A stretch of 64,000 nt of DNA from Streptomyces litmocidini (GCF_014649755.1 NZ_BMTQ01000003.1:186001-250000); one strand, 5' to 3'; shown: positions 8,826 to 16,719, counted from the first letter of the stretch. A program made the numbers and translations. Notes: generated from the sequence alone by a model not told the origin.

Positions 8826-10900
8826 GCGACCTCCTCTCCCGTCTCGCCGAGGCCCACGGCGTGGCGACGGCCTACCGCACCGACCGGGGGCGTCCGGTCG
8901 AGGTCCCCCGGGACACCTTGGTCTCGGTGCTCGCCGCGTGCGGCGTCGACGCCTCGACGCCCGCCGCCGCGGAAGCCGCCCTCGCGGCCCACCGCGCCGA
9001 GCGGGCCCGCCGGCTCGTCCCGCCGTGCGTCGTGGTGCGGGGGCCCCGCGGCCCCCGTCCGGGGCTGCCGGCCGGGGCCCGGGCCGAGGTGCTCTGCGCC
9101 GACGGCCGTACGCGGGGACTCGACGAGCCGCTGCCCGTGGGGTCCCACACCCTGAGCGTGGAGCGGGACGGACGGCAGGACGCCGCGGTGCTGCTGGTCG
9201 CGCCGGAGCGGTCGGCCCCGGCGCCGTACTCCTGGGGCTTCCTCGTCCAGCTCTACTTCCTGCTCTCGCGCCGCTCCTGGGGCATGGGCGACCTCGGCGA
9301 CCTCGCCGAGCTGGTCTCCTGGGCGGGACGGGACCTGGGGGCGGACTTCGTCCAACTGGGCCCGCTGCACGCGATGGAGCCGGGTCCGCTGCCGGACCCG
9401 TCGCCCTACCGCCCGAGCAGCCGGCGCTTCCCCGATCCGATGCACGTGCGGGTCGAGGCCGTCCCCGAGTTCGCGTACCTGGCGGAGGGGCCGCGCGCCC
9501 GCGTCCGGCGGCTGGCGGACCGGGCCGCGTCCCTCAACTCCGCCGTCCTCGCCGGGGAGTCGCTCATCCGCCGCGAGGAGGTGCGCGAGCTGAAGCTGGC
9601 GGCCCTGCGCGAGGTGTACGAGGTGCCCCGGTCACCGGGGCGCGAGGCGGCGTTCGCCGCGTTCACGGCGCGGGAGGGCCGCGACCTCACGGACTTCGCC
9701 ACCTGGTGCGCGCTGGCGGAGGTGCACGGCCCGGCCTGGCGTTCCTGGCCCGTCGCGCTGCGCGACCCGCGGTCGGCGGTCGTGGCCGACGCCCGGCGGG
9801 TCCTGTCCGGCGCCGTCGACTTCCACCGGTGGCTCGCCTGGATCACCGACGAGCAGCTCGCCGGTGCCCAGCGCGCCGCGCGGGAGGCCGGGATGCGCGT
9901 CGGGCTCGTCCACGACCTGGCGGTGGGGGTGGCTCCCGAGGGGGCCGACGCCTGGGCGCTCCGGCACTGTCTGGCCGAGGGCATGTCGGTGGGGGCCCCG
10001 CCGGACGACTTCAATCCGGTCGGTCAGGACTGGGGTCAGCCGCCGTGGCGTCCGGACGCGCTGGCCGCGGAGGGCTACCGGCCCTTCGCCCGTCTGCTGC
10101 GTGCGGGGCTGCGGCACTCCGGCGCCCTCCGCGTCGACCACGTCATGGGGCTCTTCCGCCTCTGGTGGGTGCCCGAGGGGCGGCCTCCGGCCGACGGCAC
10201 CTACGTCCGGTACGACGGCGCGGCGATGCTGGCCGTGCTGTGCGCCGAGGCGGAGGCCGCCGGGGCGTTCGTCATCGGGGAGGACCTGGGCACGGTCGAG
10301 CCGGAGGTCCGCGAGGAGCTCTCGGCGCGGGGCGTGCTGGGGACGGCCGTGCAGCGCTTCGAGTACGAGGGCGGTTCCGAGGGCCGGGTGGGTCCCCTGC
10401 CGCCGGACCAGTGGCGTGAGCACTGCCTGGCCACCCTGACCACGCACGACCTGCCCACCACGGCGGCCTGGCTCAGCGGTGAACACGTCGACCTGCGGGC
10501 CTCGCTGGGGCTGCTCGCCCGGGCGCCCGAGGAGGAGAAGGCCGAGGCCGCCGCCGAACGGGACGGCTGGCTCGAGGAGTTGGAACGGCTCGGGCTCCTG
10601 CCCGATCCCGCCGGCGAGGTCGCGGCCCTGCACGCGTACCTGAGCCTGACGCCGGCCCGGATGATCGGCGTCTGGCTCCCGGACACGACCGGCGACCGAC
10701 GGCCGCAGAACCTGCCGGGCACGGCGGGGATCCACCCCAACTGGTGCCTGCCGATCGCCGACGGACGGGGCCGTCCCGTGTCCCTGGAGGAGCTGTCCGA
10801 GGCTCCGCTCGTCCACCACCTGGCCGAGGTGTACGCACGCCGGCCGCAAGCACACCGAGTGACCAACGAGGAGAGGCATGTCAAGCCGGGTTCTAGTTGA
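8822..10900 (+). CDS. malQ: 4-alpha-glucanotransferase (amylomaltase, GH77)
   Basis: This is a 692-residue GH77 enzyme with all three catalytic carboxylates visible. The nucleophile Asp lies in RVDHVMGLFRLWWVP (about residue 439), the acid/base Glu in IGEDLGTVEP (about 485) and the third Asp in TTHDLPTTAAW (about 541). It disproportionates alpha-1,4-glucans by moving maltosyl or longer units onto glucose acceptors. In the acarbose locus an amylomaltase, AcbQ, sits beside the cyclitol genes and is thought to supply or trim malto-oligosaccharide parts. Here too the gene is embedded, starting on a GTG that overlaps the glycosyltransferase-HAD stop, with its own 3' end overlapping the cyclase gene by 23 bases. 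A separate house-keeping malQ probably exists elsewhere in the genome (inference). Confidence 0.9.
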   Translation: MSDLLSRLAEAHGVATAYRTDRGRPVEVPRDTLVSVLAACGVDASTPAAAEAALAAHRAERARRLVPPCVVVRGPRGPRPGLPAGARAEVLCADGRTRGLDEPLPVGSHTLSVERDGRQDAAVLLVAPERSAPAPYSWGFLVQLYFLLSRRSWGMGDLGDLAELVSWAGRDLGADFVQLGPLHAMEPGPLPDPSPYRPSSRRFPDPMHVRVEAVPEFAYLAEGPRARVRRLADRAASLNSAVLAGESLIRREEVRELKLAALREVYEVPRSPGREAAFAAFTAREGRDLTDFATWCALAEVHGPAWRSWPVALRDPRSAVVADARRVLSGAVDFHRWLAWITDEQLAGAQRAAREAGMRVGLVHDLAVGVAPEGADAWALRHCLAEGMSVGAPPDDFNPVGQDWGQPPWRPDALAAEGYRPFARLLRAGLRHSGALRVDHVMGLFRLWWVPEGRPPADGTYVRYDGAAMLAVLCAEAEAAGAFVIGEDLGTVEPEVREELSARGVLGTAVQRFEYEGGSEGRVGPLPPDQWREHCLATLTTHDLPTTAAWLSGEHVDLRASLGLLARAPEEEKAEAAAERDGWLEELERLGLLPDPAGEVAALHAYLSLTPARMIGVWLPDTTGDRRPQNLPGTAGIHPNWCLPIADGRGRPVSLEELSEAPLVHHLAEVYARRPQAHRVTNEERHVKPGSS

Positions 10901-12080
10901 CGAGGCACGTCTGTCGGGGGTGTGGGAGGACGCCGACGGCTTCAGCCTGCTCGCGCCGGACGGCACCGGGTACCGGTCGGACCTCGTCCCGGGGGTGCTC
11001 TCCCCCGGGAATCCCGCCCTCGCCCGCGCCGTGGGCGGACGCCGGGTCGTCGCCTTCACGGGGCCGACCGTCGGCCGTCTGTACGGGCGGGCGCTGCGCG
11101 ACTACCTGGAGGCGAACCTGACGTCGGGGACGTGGACCCTGCACACGATCCCCACCGGGGAGAAGAACAAGACCCTGGCCACGGCGGAGCGGGTCTGCTC
11201 GCTGGCCAAGGCGGCGGGGCTCGACCGGCACGGGGTCATGCTGGCCCTCGGCGGCGGGATCGTCTCGGACGTCGTGGGCTTCGCCGCCTCGATGTACTCC
11301 CGGGGTATCCGCCACATCCGGGTCAACACCACCCTCGTCGGCCAGGTGGACGTCGGCGTCGGCGTCAAGACGGGGGTCAACGCCCTGCACACGAAGAACA
11401 TGTTCGGGGCCTACCACCCCGCGCACGCCTCGCTGAGCGACCCCGCGTTCCTCTCCACCCTGCCCCCGCGGGAGATCCGGTGCGGTCTCGCCGAGATCGT
11501 GAAGATGGCCGTGATCCTGGACGAGGAGCTGTTCCGCACGCTGGAGCGGTACCCGGACGCGTTCCGGCGGGACGGGACCCCGACGCCGCCCGAGGTCGAG
11601 ACGTACGTCCTGCGCACCTCGATGCGGCTGATGATGGAGGAGCTGTGCCCGAACCTGCGGGAGCACCAGCTCGCCCGTCTGGTGGACTTCGGCCACACCT
11701 TCAGCCCCGTGATCGAGACGGCCGGCGACCACCGCCTCGAACACGGCGAGGCCGTCGCCGTCGACATGGCGCTCTCGGCCTGTCTGGCGCTGCGGCTCGG
11801 TCTGGTCGACGAGCGGGAGTGCGACCGGATCATCGGTCTCCTCGCCCGCATCGGACTGCCCGTCTTCGACGCGGAGACCTGCACGCCGGAACTGATGACG
11901 CGGGCCCTCGAGGAGTCCTGGGAACGGCGTGGCCGCCGGCTGCACCTGGTGGTCCCCGTCGCCGCGGGCAAGGCGACGTTCGTCGACGACCTCGCCGACG
12001 TGCCCGGTGACGTGCTCCGCCTCGCCCTGGACGAACTCGCCCTGAGGGCCGACGGCATCGCCGCGGGGGGCCGGTCGTGA
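10878..12080 (+). CDS. Sedoheptulose 7-phosphate cyclase, 2-epi-5-epi-valiolone synthase-like
   Basis: The 400-residue protein has the dehydroquinate synthase fold. LALGGGIVSDVVGFAASMYSRG (about 123-144) is the NAD-binding region, and the metal ligands are E206 (GLAEIVK), H273 (VDFGHTF) and H289 (LEHGEAV). The segments NMFGAYHP and EELCPNLREHQL match the sedoheptulose 7-phosphate cyclase branch (AcbC/ValA type) rather than DHQS. The expected reaction converts sedoheptulose 7-phosphate into 2-epi-5-epi-valiolone, the root of C7N-cyclitols. 2-epi-valiolone synthase or a related cyclase cannot be excluded by eye. RBS GAGGAG precedes the ATG, inside the end of malQ. This gene is the strongest evidence that the operon makes a cyclitol rather than ordinary glucan. 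Confidence 0.85.
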   Translation: MSSRVLVDEARLSGVWEDADGFSLLAPDGTGYRSDLVPGVLSPGNPALARAVGGRRVVAFTGPTVGRLYGRALRDYLEANLTSGTWTLHTIPTGEKNKTLATAERVCSLAKAAGLDRHGVMLALGGGIVSDVVGFAASMYSRGIRHIRVNTTLVGQVDVGVGVKTGVNALHTKNMFGAYHPAHASLSDPAFLSTLPPREIRCGLAEIVKMAVILDEELFRTLERYPDAFRRDGTPTPPEVETYVLRTSMRLMMEELCPNLREHQLARLVDFGHTFSPVIETAGDHRLEHGEAVAVDMALSACLALRLGLVDERECDRIIGLLARIGLPVFDAETCTPELMTRALEESWERRGRRLHLVVPVAAGKATFVDDLADVPGDVLRLALDELALRADGIAAGGRS

Positions 12081-12481
12081 CCCGGGGCGCCGGGGCCGCG
12101 CGGCCCCTCGCGAACCTGCGGGACCTGCTGTCCCCGAAACCGCGCGACCACGGCGGGACGGGGACGATCCTCGCCCACCGGATCTTCGCCCGGGGCGAGG
12201 GGGCCGGTGCCGGCTTCATCGACCTGGCCGTCCTGCCGCCGGGGACGTCCATCGGACGGCACCGGCACGGTCACGACCGCGAGACGTACGTCGTGCTCAA
12301 CGGCAGCGGCGTGATGTACCGGGACGGAGAGTCGTTCCGGGTGGAGGCCGGGGACGTCGTCCCCAACGAGCCCTTCGGCGAACACGGCCTGAGCAACGAC
12401 ACGGATACGGAACTGGCGCTTCTCGTCTTCGAGGTGGAGGCCGACGGCAGGAGGGACCACGATGACGATTCCGCCCGGTGA
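12077..12481 (+). CDS. Cupin-domain protein, possible cyclitol/sugar isomerase or epimerase
   Basis: This 134-residue single-domain cupin has motif 1 in GTSIGRHRHGHDRETYVVLN (H-x-H then E, metal ligands) and motif 2 in GDVVPNEPFGEHGLSN (second His). Both metal-binding motifs are complete. It begins on a GTG overlapping the cyclase stop and ends inside the ROK kinase, so the three are translationally coupled. A cupin between a valiolone synthase and a valiolone-type kinase could epimerise or isomerise the cyclitol, the job done by unrelated AcbO or ValD enzymes elsewhere. A sugar-binding or regulatory role is also possible. The fold assignment is firm; the reaction is inference. Confidence 0.8.
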   Translation: MTRGAGAARPLANLRDLLSPKPRDHGGTGTILAHRIFARGEGAGAGFIDLAVLPPGTSIGRHRHGHDRETYVVLNGSGVMYRDGESFRVEAGDVVPNEPFGEHGLSNDTDTELALLVFEVEADGRRDHDDDSAR

Positions 12482-13535
12482 CCCGGCGGTGACGGAGACC
12501 GGCCGGCTCCTGACCGTCATGGACGTCGGGGGGACGACGCTGCGCGTCGGCACCTTCGACGTCCGGGGCGGCGGACGGCTGTCGGACGTGGACCGGATGC
12601 GGGTGGACGGCATGGACCGTCACCCCGGGACGCCCCTGCCCGTCCTCCAGCGGCAGGTGGTCGACCAGATCGTGCGCGAGGCCGAGCGGCGGACCGGAGC
12701 GCTCCCCGGCTCCGCCCCGGCGGCCCTGGCCGTCGCCTTCGCGGGCCCGGTCGCCCGGGACGGGACCGTCCTGGGCGCCCCGACGGTGTGGGGCGGGGGC
12801 GGCGATCCCCTCCCGCTCCAGGAGATCCTGAGCGCCCGGCTGTCCGTGCCGGTGCTCGTCGTCAACGACCTCACGGCGGCCGCCTGGCGGTACGGGACGG
12901 AGAGCGCGGTCCCGTTCTGTCTGCTGACCGTCAGCTCCGGCATCGGGAACAAGGTGTTCCGCGACGGCGAGGTGCTCCTGGACGCCGGGGGGTACGGCGG
13001 GGAGCTCGGTCACTGGACCTGCGACCGTTCCCCCGACGCCCCGCTGTGCGACTGCGGGGCGCGCGGGCACCTGGGGGCGATCGCCTCGGGGCGGGGCGTC
13101 CTCGCCGCGGTGCGCCGGGCGGCGGCGGCCGACCCGGCGGGGTACGCCCGGTCGGCACCGGCCCGCGCCGGGGCGGCCGATCCGCGCCTCCTCGGCAATC
13201 CGGAGATCGCGGAGGCCGTACGGGACGGGGACCCGTTCACGACGGCCGTGCTGCGCTCCACCCTCGTGCACCTGGCGGCGGCCGTGGGAGCGGTGTTCGC
13301 CTCGATCGGGATCCGCCGCTACGTCCTGATGGGCGGCTTCGCCCTCGCGGTCGGCGAGCGCTACCGGGAGCTGCTGGTGGAGGAGCTCGTACGGCAGGGC
13401 TGCTTCGGCCTGACGGCCGACCGGGTGGACGCCATGGTCGTGCTGGGCGAGGACGACGACGACCACGGCCTGATCGGGGTGGGCCGGCTCATGGGCCGCC
13501 GTCTCGCGGCGCACCGGGAGAAGGTGACCCTCTGA
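12462..13535 (+). CDS. ROK-family kinase, AcbM-like (valiolone 7-kinase candidate)
   Basis: The 357-residue protein has the ROK phosphate-binding loop MDVGGTTLRVG (20-30), the catalytic Asp in VVNDLTAAA (D136) and the glucose-contacting E-L-G-H (E181/H184). The zinc-binding stretch reads C196-D-C198-G-A-R-G-H203. The third Cys of the classical C-x-C-G-x-x-G-C is therefore replaced by His and the following Glu by Gly. In acarbose biosynthesis AcbM, a ROK-like enzyme, phosphorylates 2-epi-5-epi-valiolone at O7. Coupling to the cyclase and cupin makes the same reaction likely here. Glucokinase is the alternative. Start ATG overlaps the cupin by 20 bases and the stop overlaps the next ATG by one base. 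Confidence 0.8.
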   Translation: MTIPPGDPAVTETGRLLTVMDVGGTTLRVGTFDVRGGGRLSDVDRMRVDGMDRHPGTPLPVLQRQVVDQIVREAERRTGALPGSAPAALAVAFAGPVARDGTVLGAPTVWGGGGDPLPLQEILSARLSVPVLVVNDLTAAAWRYGTESAVPFCLLTVSSGIGNKVFRDGEVLLDAGGYGGELGHWTCDRSPDAPLCDCGARGHLGAIASGRGVLAAVRRAAAADPAGYARSAPARAGAADPRLLGNPEIAEAVRDGDPFTTAVLRSTLVHLAAAVGAVFASIGIRRYVLMGGFALAVGERYRELLVEELVRQGCFGLTADRVDAMVVLGEDDDDHGLIGVGRLMGRRLAAHREKVTL

Positions 13536-14524
13536 TGTCCGTCCGCACTCCGATGTCCGTCCGTACGGAGGACTCCGCGTCGGCCGCGGCCGCGCCGCCC
13601 GGCGCGGCTCGCCGGGCGCTCGTGGTCGGCAGCGGGTTCGTCGGCTCCGAGATCGCCCGCCGGCTCGTCCTGGAGGGCCACGAGGTGACGCTCGGTTCAC
13701 GAGGACGGCCCGCCGTCGGTCCCGAGGCGTACGGAGCGCGCTGGAGGGCGCTGGACGCCACCGACGCGGGGGCCTGCGCCCGGGTCGTGGCGGCGGTCGC
13801 TCCCCGCACGGTCGTCCTGGTCCACGGGCCGTCCGACGTCACCTGGTGCGAGGCGCATCCGGAGGAGGCGGCCGCGGCGCACCGGGCCGCGACCGCCCAC
13901 TTCGCCACGCTGCCGGGCCTGGACCGCGTCCTGATGATCTCGACGGACAACGTGTTCGACGGCAGGTGCGCCGAGAACGTCGAGTCCACCCCGGTCGCGC
14001 CCGCCAACGCCTACGGGGCGGCGAAACGCGCCGCCGAGGAGATCCTGCTGTCCCGGGCGGCCTCCCCGGCGACGGCCCTGCGCGTCAGCCTCGTCTACGG
14101 CCACGAGCCCGCGGACGGCGGGAAGTGGCTGAACTTCTTCTCGTCCTGCGCTCACCGGCTGGCCCGTGGCGAGACGGTGGAGGCGCCGGCCGACCAGTGG
14201 ACCACGCCGGTCCTCGTGGACGACGTCGCCCTGGTGGTCGCCCGTCTCCTCGCCCACGAGGGCGGTCTTCCCCCCGTACTGCACCTGGGAGGTCCGGAGC
14301 GCGTCTCCCGTGCGGCGTGGGCCGGCGAGATCGCCCGTGCCCTGGGCGTGCCGACGGAGCTGGTGAAGCCGGTCCCCCGGGCCGCCGGCCGCTACGCCTC
14401 CCGGCCGCGCAACACGTGCCTCTCCAGCACGTTGCTGTCGGCCGTGCCCGGGATGGACGCCGTCCCCCTGCGGGGCGTGGCCGCGGCGGCCGAGTCCCTG
14501 GCGCCGCTGTTCCTCCGCCGCTGA
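13535..14524 (+). CDS. RmlD-like NAD(P)-dependent sugar/cyclitol reductase (extended SDR)
   Basis: The 329-residue protein has a Rossmann motif LVVGSGFVGSEIA (about 28-40), an RmlD-like substrate loop ISTDNVFDG, and the Y-x-x-x-K catalytic pair in NAYGAAKRAAEE. It resembles dTDP-4-dehydrorhamnose reductases and related sugar epimerases, although no other dTDP-deoxysugar gene is visible. In this operon it could reduce the C1 ketone of a valiolone or valienone derivative, the step done by AcbL/AcbN in acarbose. The N-terminus reads MSVRTPMSVRTED because 18 bases are duplicated, giving two possible ATG starts (13535 and 13553). It is the last gene of the operon and is followed by a hairpin. Confidence 0.75.
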   Translation: MSVRTPMSVRTEDSASAAAAPPGAARRALVVGSGFVGSEIARRLVLEGHEVTLGSRGRPAVGPEAYGARWRALDATDAGACARVVAAVAPRTVVLVHGPSDVTWCEAHPEEAAAAHRAATAHFATLPGLDRVLMISTDNVFDGRCAENVESTPVAPANAYGAAKRAAEEILLSRAASPATALRVSLVYGHEPADGGKWLNFFSSCAHRLARGETVEAPADQWTTPVLVDDVALVVARLLAHEGGLPPVLHLGGPERVSRAAWAGEIARALGVPTELVKPVPRAAGRYASRPRNTCLSSTLLSAVPGMDAVPLRGVAAAAESLAPLFLRR

Positions 14525-14546
14525 GGCGCGACGGGGACGTCGCCTC

Positions 14547-14573
14547 CCGCCGCCCCGTCCGGTACGGCGGCGG
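14547..14573. terminator. GC-rich hairpin between convergent transcripts
   Basis: An 8-bp perfect stem (CCGCCGCC/GGCGGCGG) closes an 11-base loop 23 bases after the end of the cyclitol operon. The next gene converges from the other strand, so the site may end both transcripts. There is no T-tract, which is common in Streptomyces, and simple GC repeats form such stems by chance, so support is moderate. Confidence 0.4.
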
Positions 14574-14644
14574 CGCGGAGCGCCCCCGGGCCGGCCGGAC
14601 CGCTGGAAGCCGAGCCGGTGGGGACGGGCCGGGGCGGCCGGGAG

Positions 14645-15493
14645 TCACGGCCTTCCACCGGTTCCTCCGTCCAGGAAGGCCAGCAGCCGCCCGTCGAGTT
14701 CCTTCGGCGCGGTGAGCGGCAGGGAGTGGTGGGTGGCGCCGGGGAGCAGTGCCACCTCGGCGTGCGGGAGCACCCGGCGGGCCCGGTCGGCGACCGCGGC
14801 CGAGTCGTGGGTGCGGCTGTCTTCCGCGAGCAGGACCAGGACGGGCATGTCGAGGTCGGCGGCCCGGGGACGGCTGCCGGTGACCGGCTTGCGGCCGGGG
14901 AGGGTGGCGGCGAGCGCGTAGAGGCGCTGCCAGGTCTCGTCCGGGCGGGTGCCCGCCGTCTCCCAGGCCAGGAACGCGCGCGCCCTGGCCTCGCTCGGGC
15001 GGATCAGGGTGGGCAGCGCGCGCAGCAGGTAGCCGGGGCGGAAGCCGGCGAAGACCTGGGTGGGGTCCACGAGGGCGAGGCGGTTCACTCGCGACGGTGC
15101 GTGGGTCGCGTACCGGGCGGCCAGCCAGGCGCCGTACGAGTGACCGCACAGGTGCGTGCGGGGGAGACCGAGGCCGTCCAGGAGCGCGTCCATCCAGGCC
15201 GTGAGATCGTCGGCGTTCCTCAGCGGTGCGCCCCGGCGTTCGGTGCGGCCGGCGTCGCCCATCAGGTCGACCGCGTGGATCCGGTACCGCTCCCCCAGCG
15301 CCGGTGCGTTGGCGAACCAGACGAGGCCGGTCGCGGAGCCGCCGGGCAGCAGGACCAGGGGGCTGCCGCCGGGCGAGCCGTACACATGGACCCGGGTGGG
15401 CCCGTACGGGGTGGCGACGTCGTGTTCCTCGGTGGACTCGGGCCAGCAGGCCCGCAGCTCGTCGTAGGCGCGGTCGAACTCGGACGGGGACAC
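14645..15493 (-). CDS. Alpha/beta hydrolase
   Basis: This 282-residue hydrolase has the oxyanion-hole region VLLPGGSATG (about 48-57), the nucleophile elbow LCGHSYGAWLAA (about 115-126), an Asp in VLLAEDSRTHD and the catalytic His in GATHHSLP near the C-terminus. The triad is complete. The GTG start has the RBS GAGAGGA about six bases upstream. The gene is divergent from a MarR-type regulator and its promoter region contains the palindromic operator at 15502-15534, so derepression by a small ligand or oxidant is likely. The substrate is unknown. Confidence 0.85.
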   Translation of the reverse strand: MSPSEFDRAYDELRACWPESTEEHDVATPYGPTRVHVYGSPGGSPLVLLPGGSATGLVWFANAPALGERYRIHAVDLMGDAGRTERRGAPLRNADDLTAWMDALLDGLGLPRTHLCGHSYGAWLAARYATHAPSRVNRLALVDPTQVFAGFRPGYLLRALPTLIRPSEARARAFLAWETAGTRPDETWQRLYALAATLPGRKPVTGSRPRAADLDMPVLVLLAEDSRTHDSAAVADRARRVLPHAEVALLPGATHHSLPLTAPKELDGRLLAFLDGGTGGRP

Positions 15494-15501
15494 GGCGATT
15501 C

Positions 15502-15534
15502 CTCTCGCTGGGCGATAATCTCGCTCAGCGAGAT
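15502..15534. promoter_or_regulatory. Probable MarR operator: 17-bp perfect palindrome plus a partial copy
   Basis: ATCTCGCT-C-AGCGAGAT at 15518-15534 is a perfect inverted repeat with 8-bp arms. A degenerate second copy (TCTCGCT-G-GGCGAT) lies directly beside it at about 15503-15516. Both sit between the divergent hydrolase and MarR genes, covering the hydrolase RBS region. Position and symmetry are those expected of an autoregulated MarR operator; binding is inferred. Confidence 0.7.
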
Positions 15535-15560
15535 ATTAACCGTGAGACCGAGGAGTGTAC

Positions 15561-16016
15561 GTGGACGACCGGAGCCCGGTGATGGGGCTGGTGCACCTGC
15601 TGCGCGCGGTCACCGTGGAGTTCGACGTGCTCGGCGCCGAGTTCGCGGCGCGCCACGGGCTGCATCCCACCGATGTGCGCGCGCTGATCCACCTGTTGGA
15701 CGCGGAACGTGCGGGCCTCCGGGCCACGCCCGGGTGGCTCGGCGAACAGTTGCGGCTGAACTCCGCCGGGACCACCTCCCTGGTGGACCGGCTGGAGCGG
15801 CTCGGACTGGCCTCCCGCAGCAGGGACACGGCGGACCGGCGGCGCGTACTGCTGAAGGTGGAGGAGAAGGCCGCGGAACTCGGGTGGGCCTTCTTCGGGC
15901 CGGTGATCGGCGAAGTGGTGGCGGTGGCGGAGGATTTCGGGGCGGGCGAGCTGGAGACGGTGCGCCGTTTCCTCACCGCCGTGCTGGGGTCCGTCGGGCG
16001 GGCGCGTTCGAGCTGA
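15561..16016 (+). CDS. MarR-family transcriptional regulator
   Basis: The roughly 151-residue winged-helix protein has the recognition region LGEQLRLNSAGTTSLVDRLERLGLASR and the wing D-x-R motif in RDTADRRRVLLKV, as in MarR repressors. Helices at both ends would form the dimer. GTG at 15561 is preferred because GAGGAG lies five bases upstream; the upstream GTG at 15555 would overlap that site. It probably represses the divergent hydrolase gene and itself through the palindromes at 15502-15534. Confidence 0.85.
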   Translation: MDDRSPVMGLVHLLRAVTVEFDVLGAEFAARHGLHPTDVRALIHLLDAERAGLRATPGWLGEQLRLNSAGTTSLVDRLERLGLASRSRDTADRRRVLLKVEEKAAELGWAFFGPVIGEVVAVAEDFGAGELETVRRFLTAVLGSVGRARSS

Positions 16017-16216
16017 CGGTGTTCCGGCCGGTGAGAGCACCCGGTCCGGGCGGTGACCGCTCCACCCCGCCCTGGCGGTGACTGCCCCGCCCCGTCCCCT
16101 CGGTGGCCGCCTCGCCCCGGCCCACGGCACGCAACGGGGCGGGGCGAGGCGAGGCGGGCAGTCGCGCGTCGGTCGTGTCCGCCCCGTGCGCCCGCCCCGT
16201 GCGCCCGCGTCGCGCG

Positions 16217-16651
16217 CTACGCGGCGGACGCGAGTTCGGCGCGGCCGAACAGCAGCGCGTAACCGGTGGGCAGTTGCTGGAGGATGCGGGTCAGGAGGTC
16301 GGGGCCGGCGTAGGCCGCGACGGCGGAGAAGACCGATCCGGTGTCCCAGCGGGTGGTGGCCAGGGAGGCGCCGGTGCGGGCGGCGAGTTCCTTCACGAAC
16401 GCCCAGCCCCCCAGCGGCCGGGGGTCGGGGATCTGGGCGGTGAGGACGCACGCGGCCTCGAACGGCAGGCGGGCGGCCAGTTCGACGCGTTCGTCGCCGG
16501 TCAGCTGGCGTCCCAGTCCCCCGAGGACGAGGCGGACGGCTTCCTCGGCCCTCTCGCGGTCGGGGTAGGCGCCGTCGTAGCGGACCTTCTCCAGCATCTG
16601 CTCGTACGCCCTTCCGTAGGGCTGCCGGGACGGTGCGCTCTGGTCGGACAT
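16217..16651 (-). CDS. DUF2267 protein (first of a tandem pair)
   Basis: This 144-residue helical protein begins MSDQSAPSRQPYG. The pattern of DUF2267 is clear: an N-terminal helix YEQMLEKVRYDG, then RAEEAVRLVLGGLGRQLTGDERVELAARLP, and a C-terminal repeat ending DLLTRILQQLPTGYALLFG. An upstream in-frame ATG would add 18 residues without an RBS. The biochemical role of the family is not established; in actinomycetes it tends to lie in stress-related neighbourhoods. It is paralogous to the next gene and downstream of it in the same direction, 68 bases apart. Confidence 0.8.
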   Translation of the reverse strand: MSDQSAPSRQPYGRAYEQMLEKVRYDGAYPDRERAEEAVRLVLGGLGRQLTGDERVELAARLPFEAACVLTAQIPDPRPLGGWAFVKELAARTGASLATTRWDTGSVFSAVAAYAGPDLLTRILQQLPTGYALLFGRAELASAA

Positions 16652-16719
16652 CACTGCGGTGGTTGCCTTTCTGTCACCGGGTCGTGGTGGCCGGTGCGCG
16701 GCCACCGGAGGTGGGGTGG

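Noticed and set aside
1..14524. Reading the left operon as glycogen metabolism (GlgA, GlgC, MalQ)
   Set aside because: The valiolone-type cyclase, cupin, ROK kinase and RmlD-like reductase in the same overlapping operon do not fit glycogen storage; branching enzyme and phosphorylase are absent.
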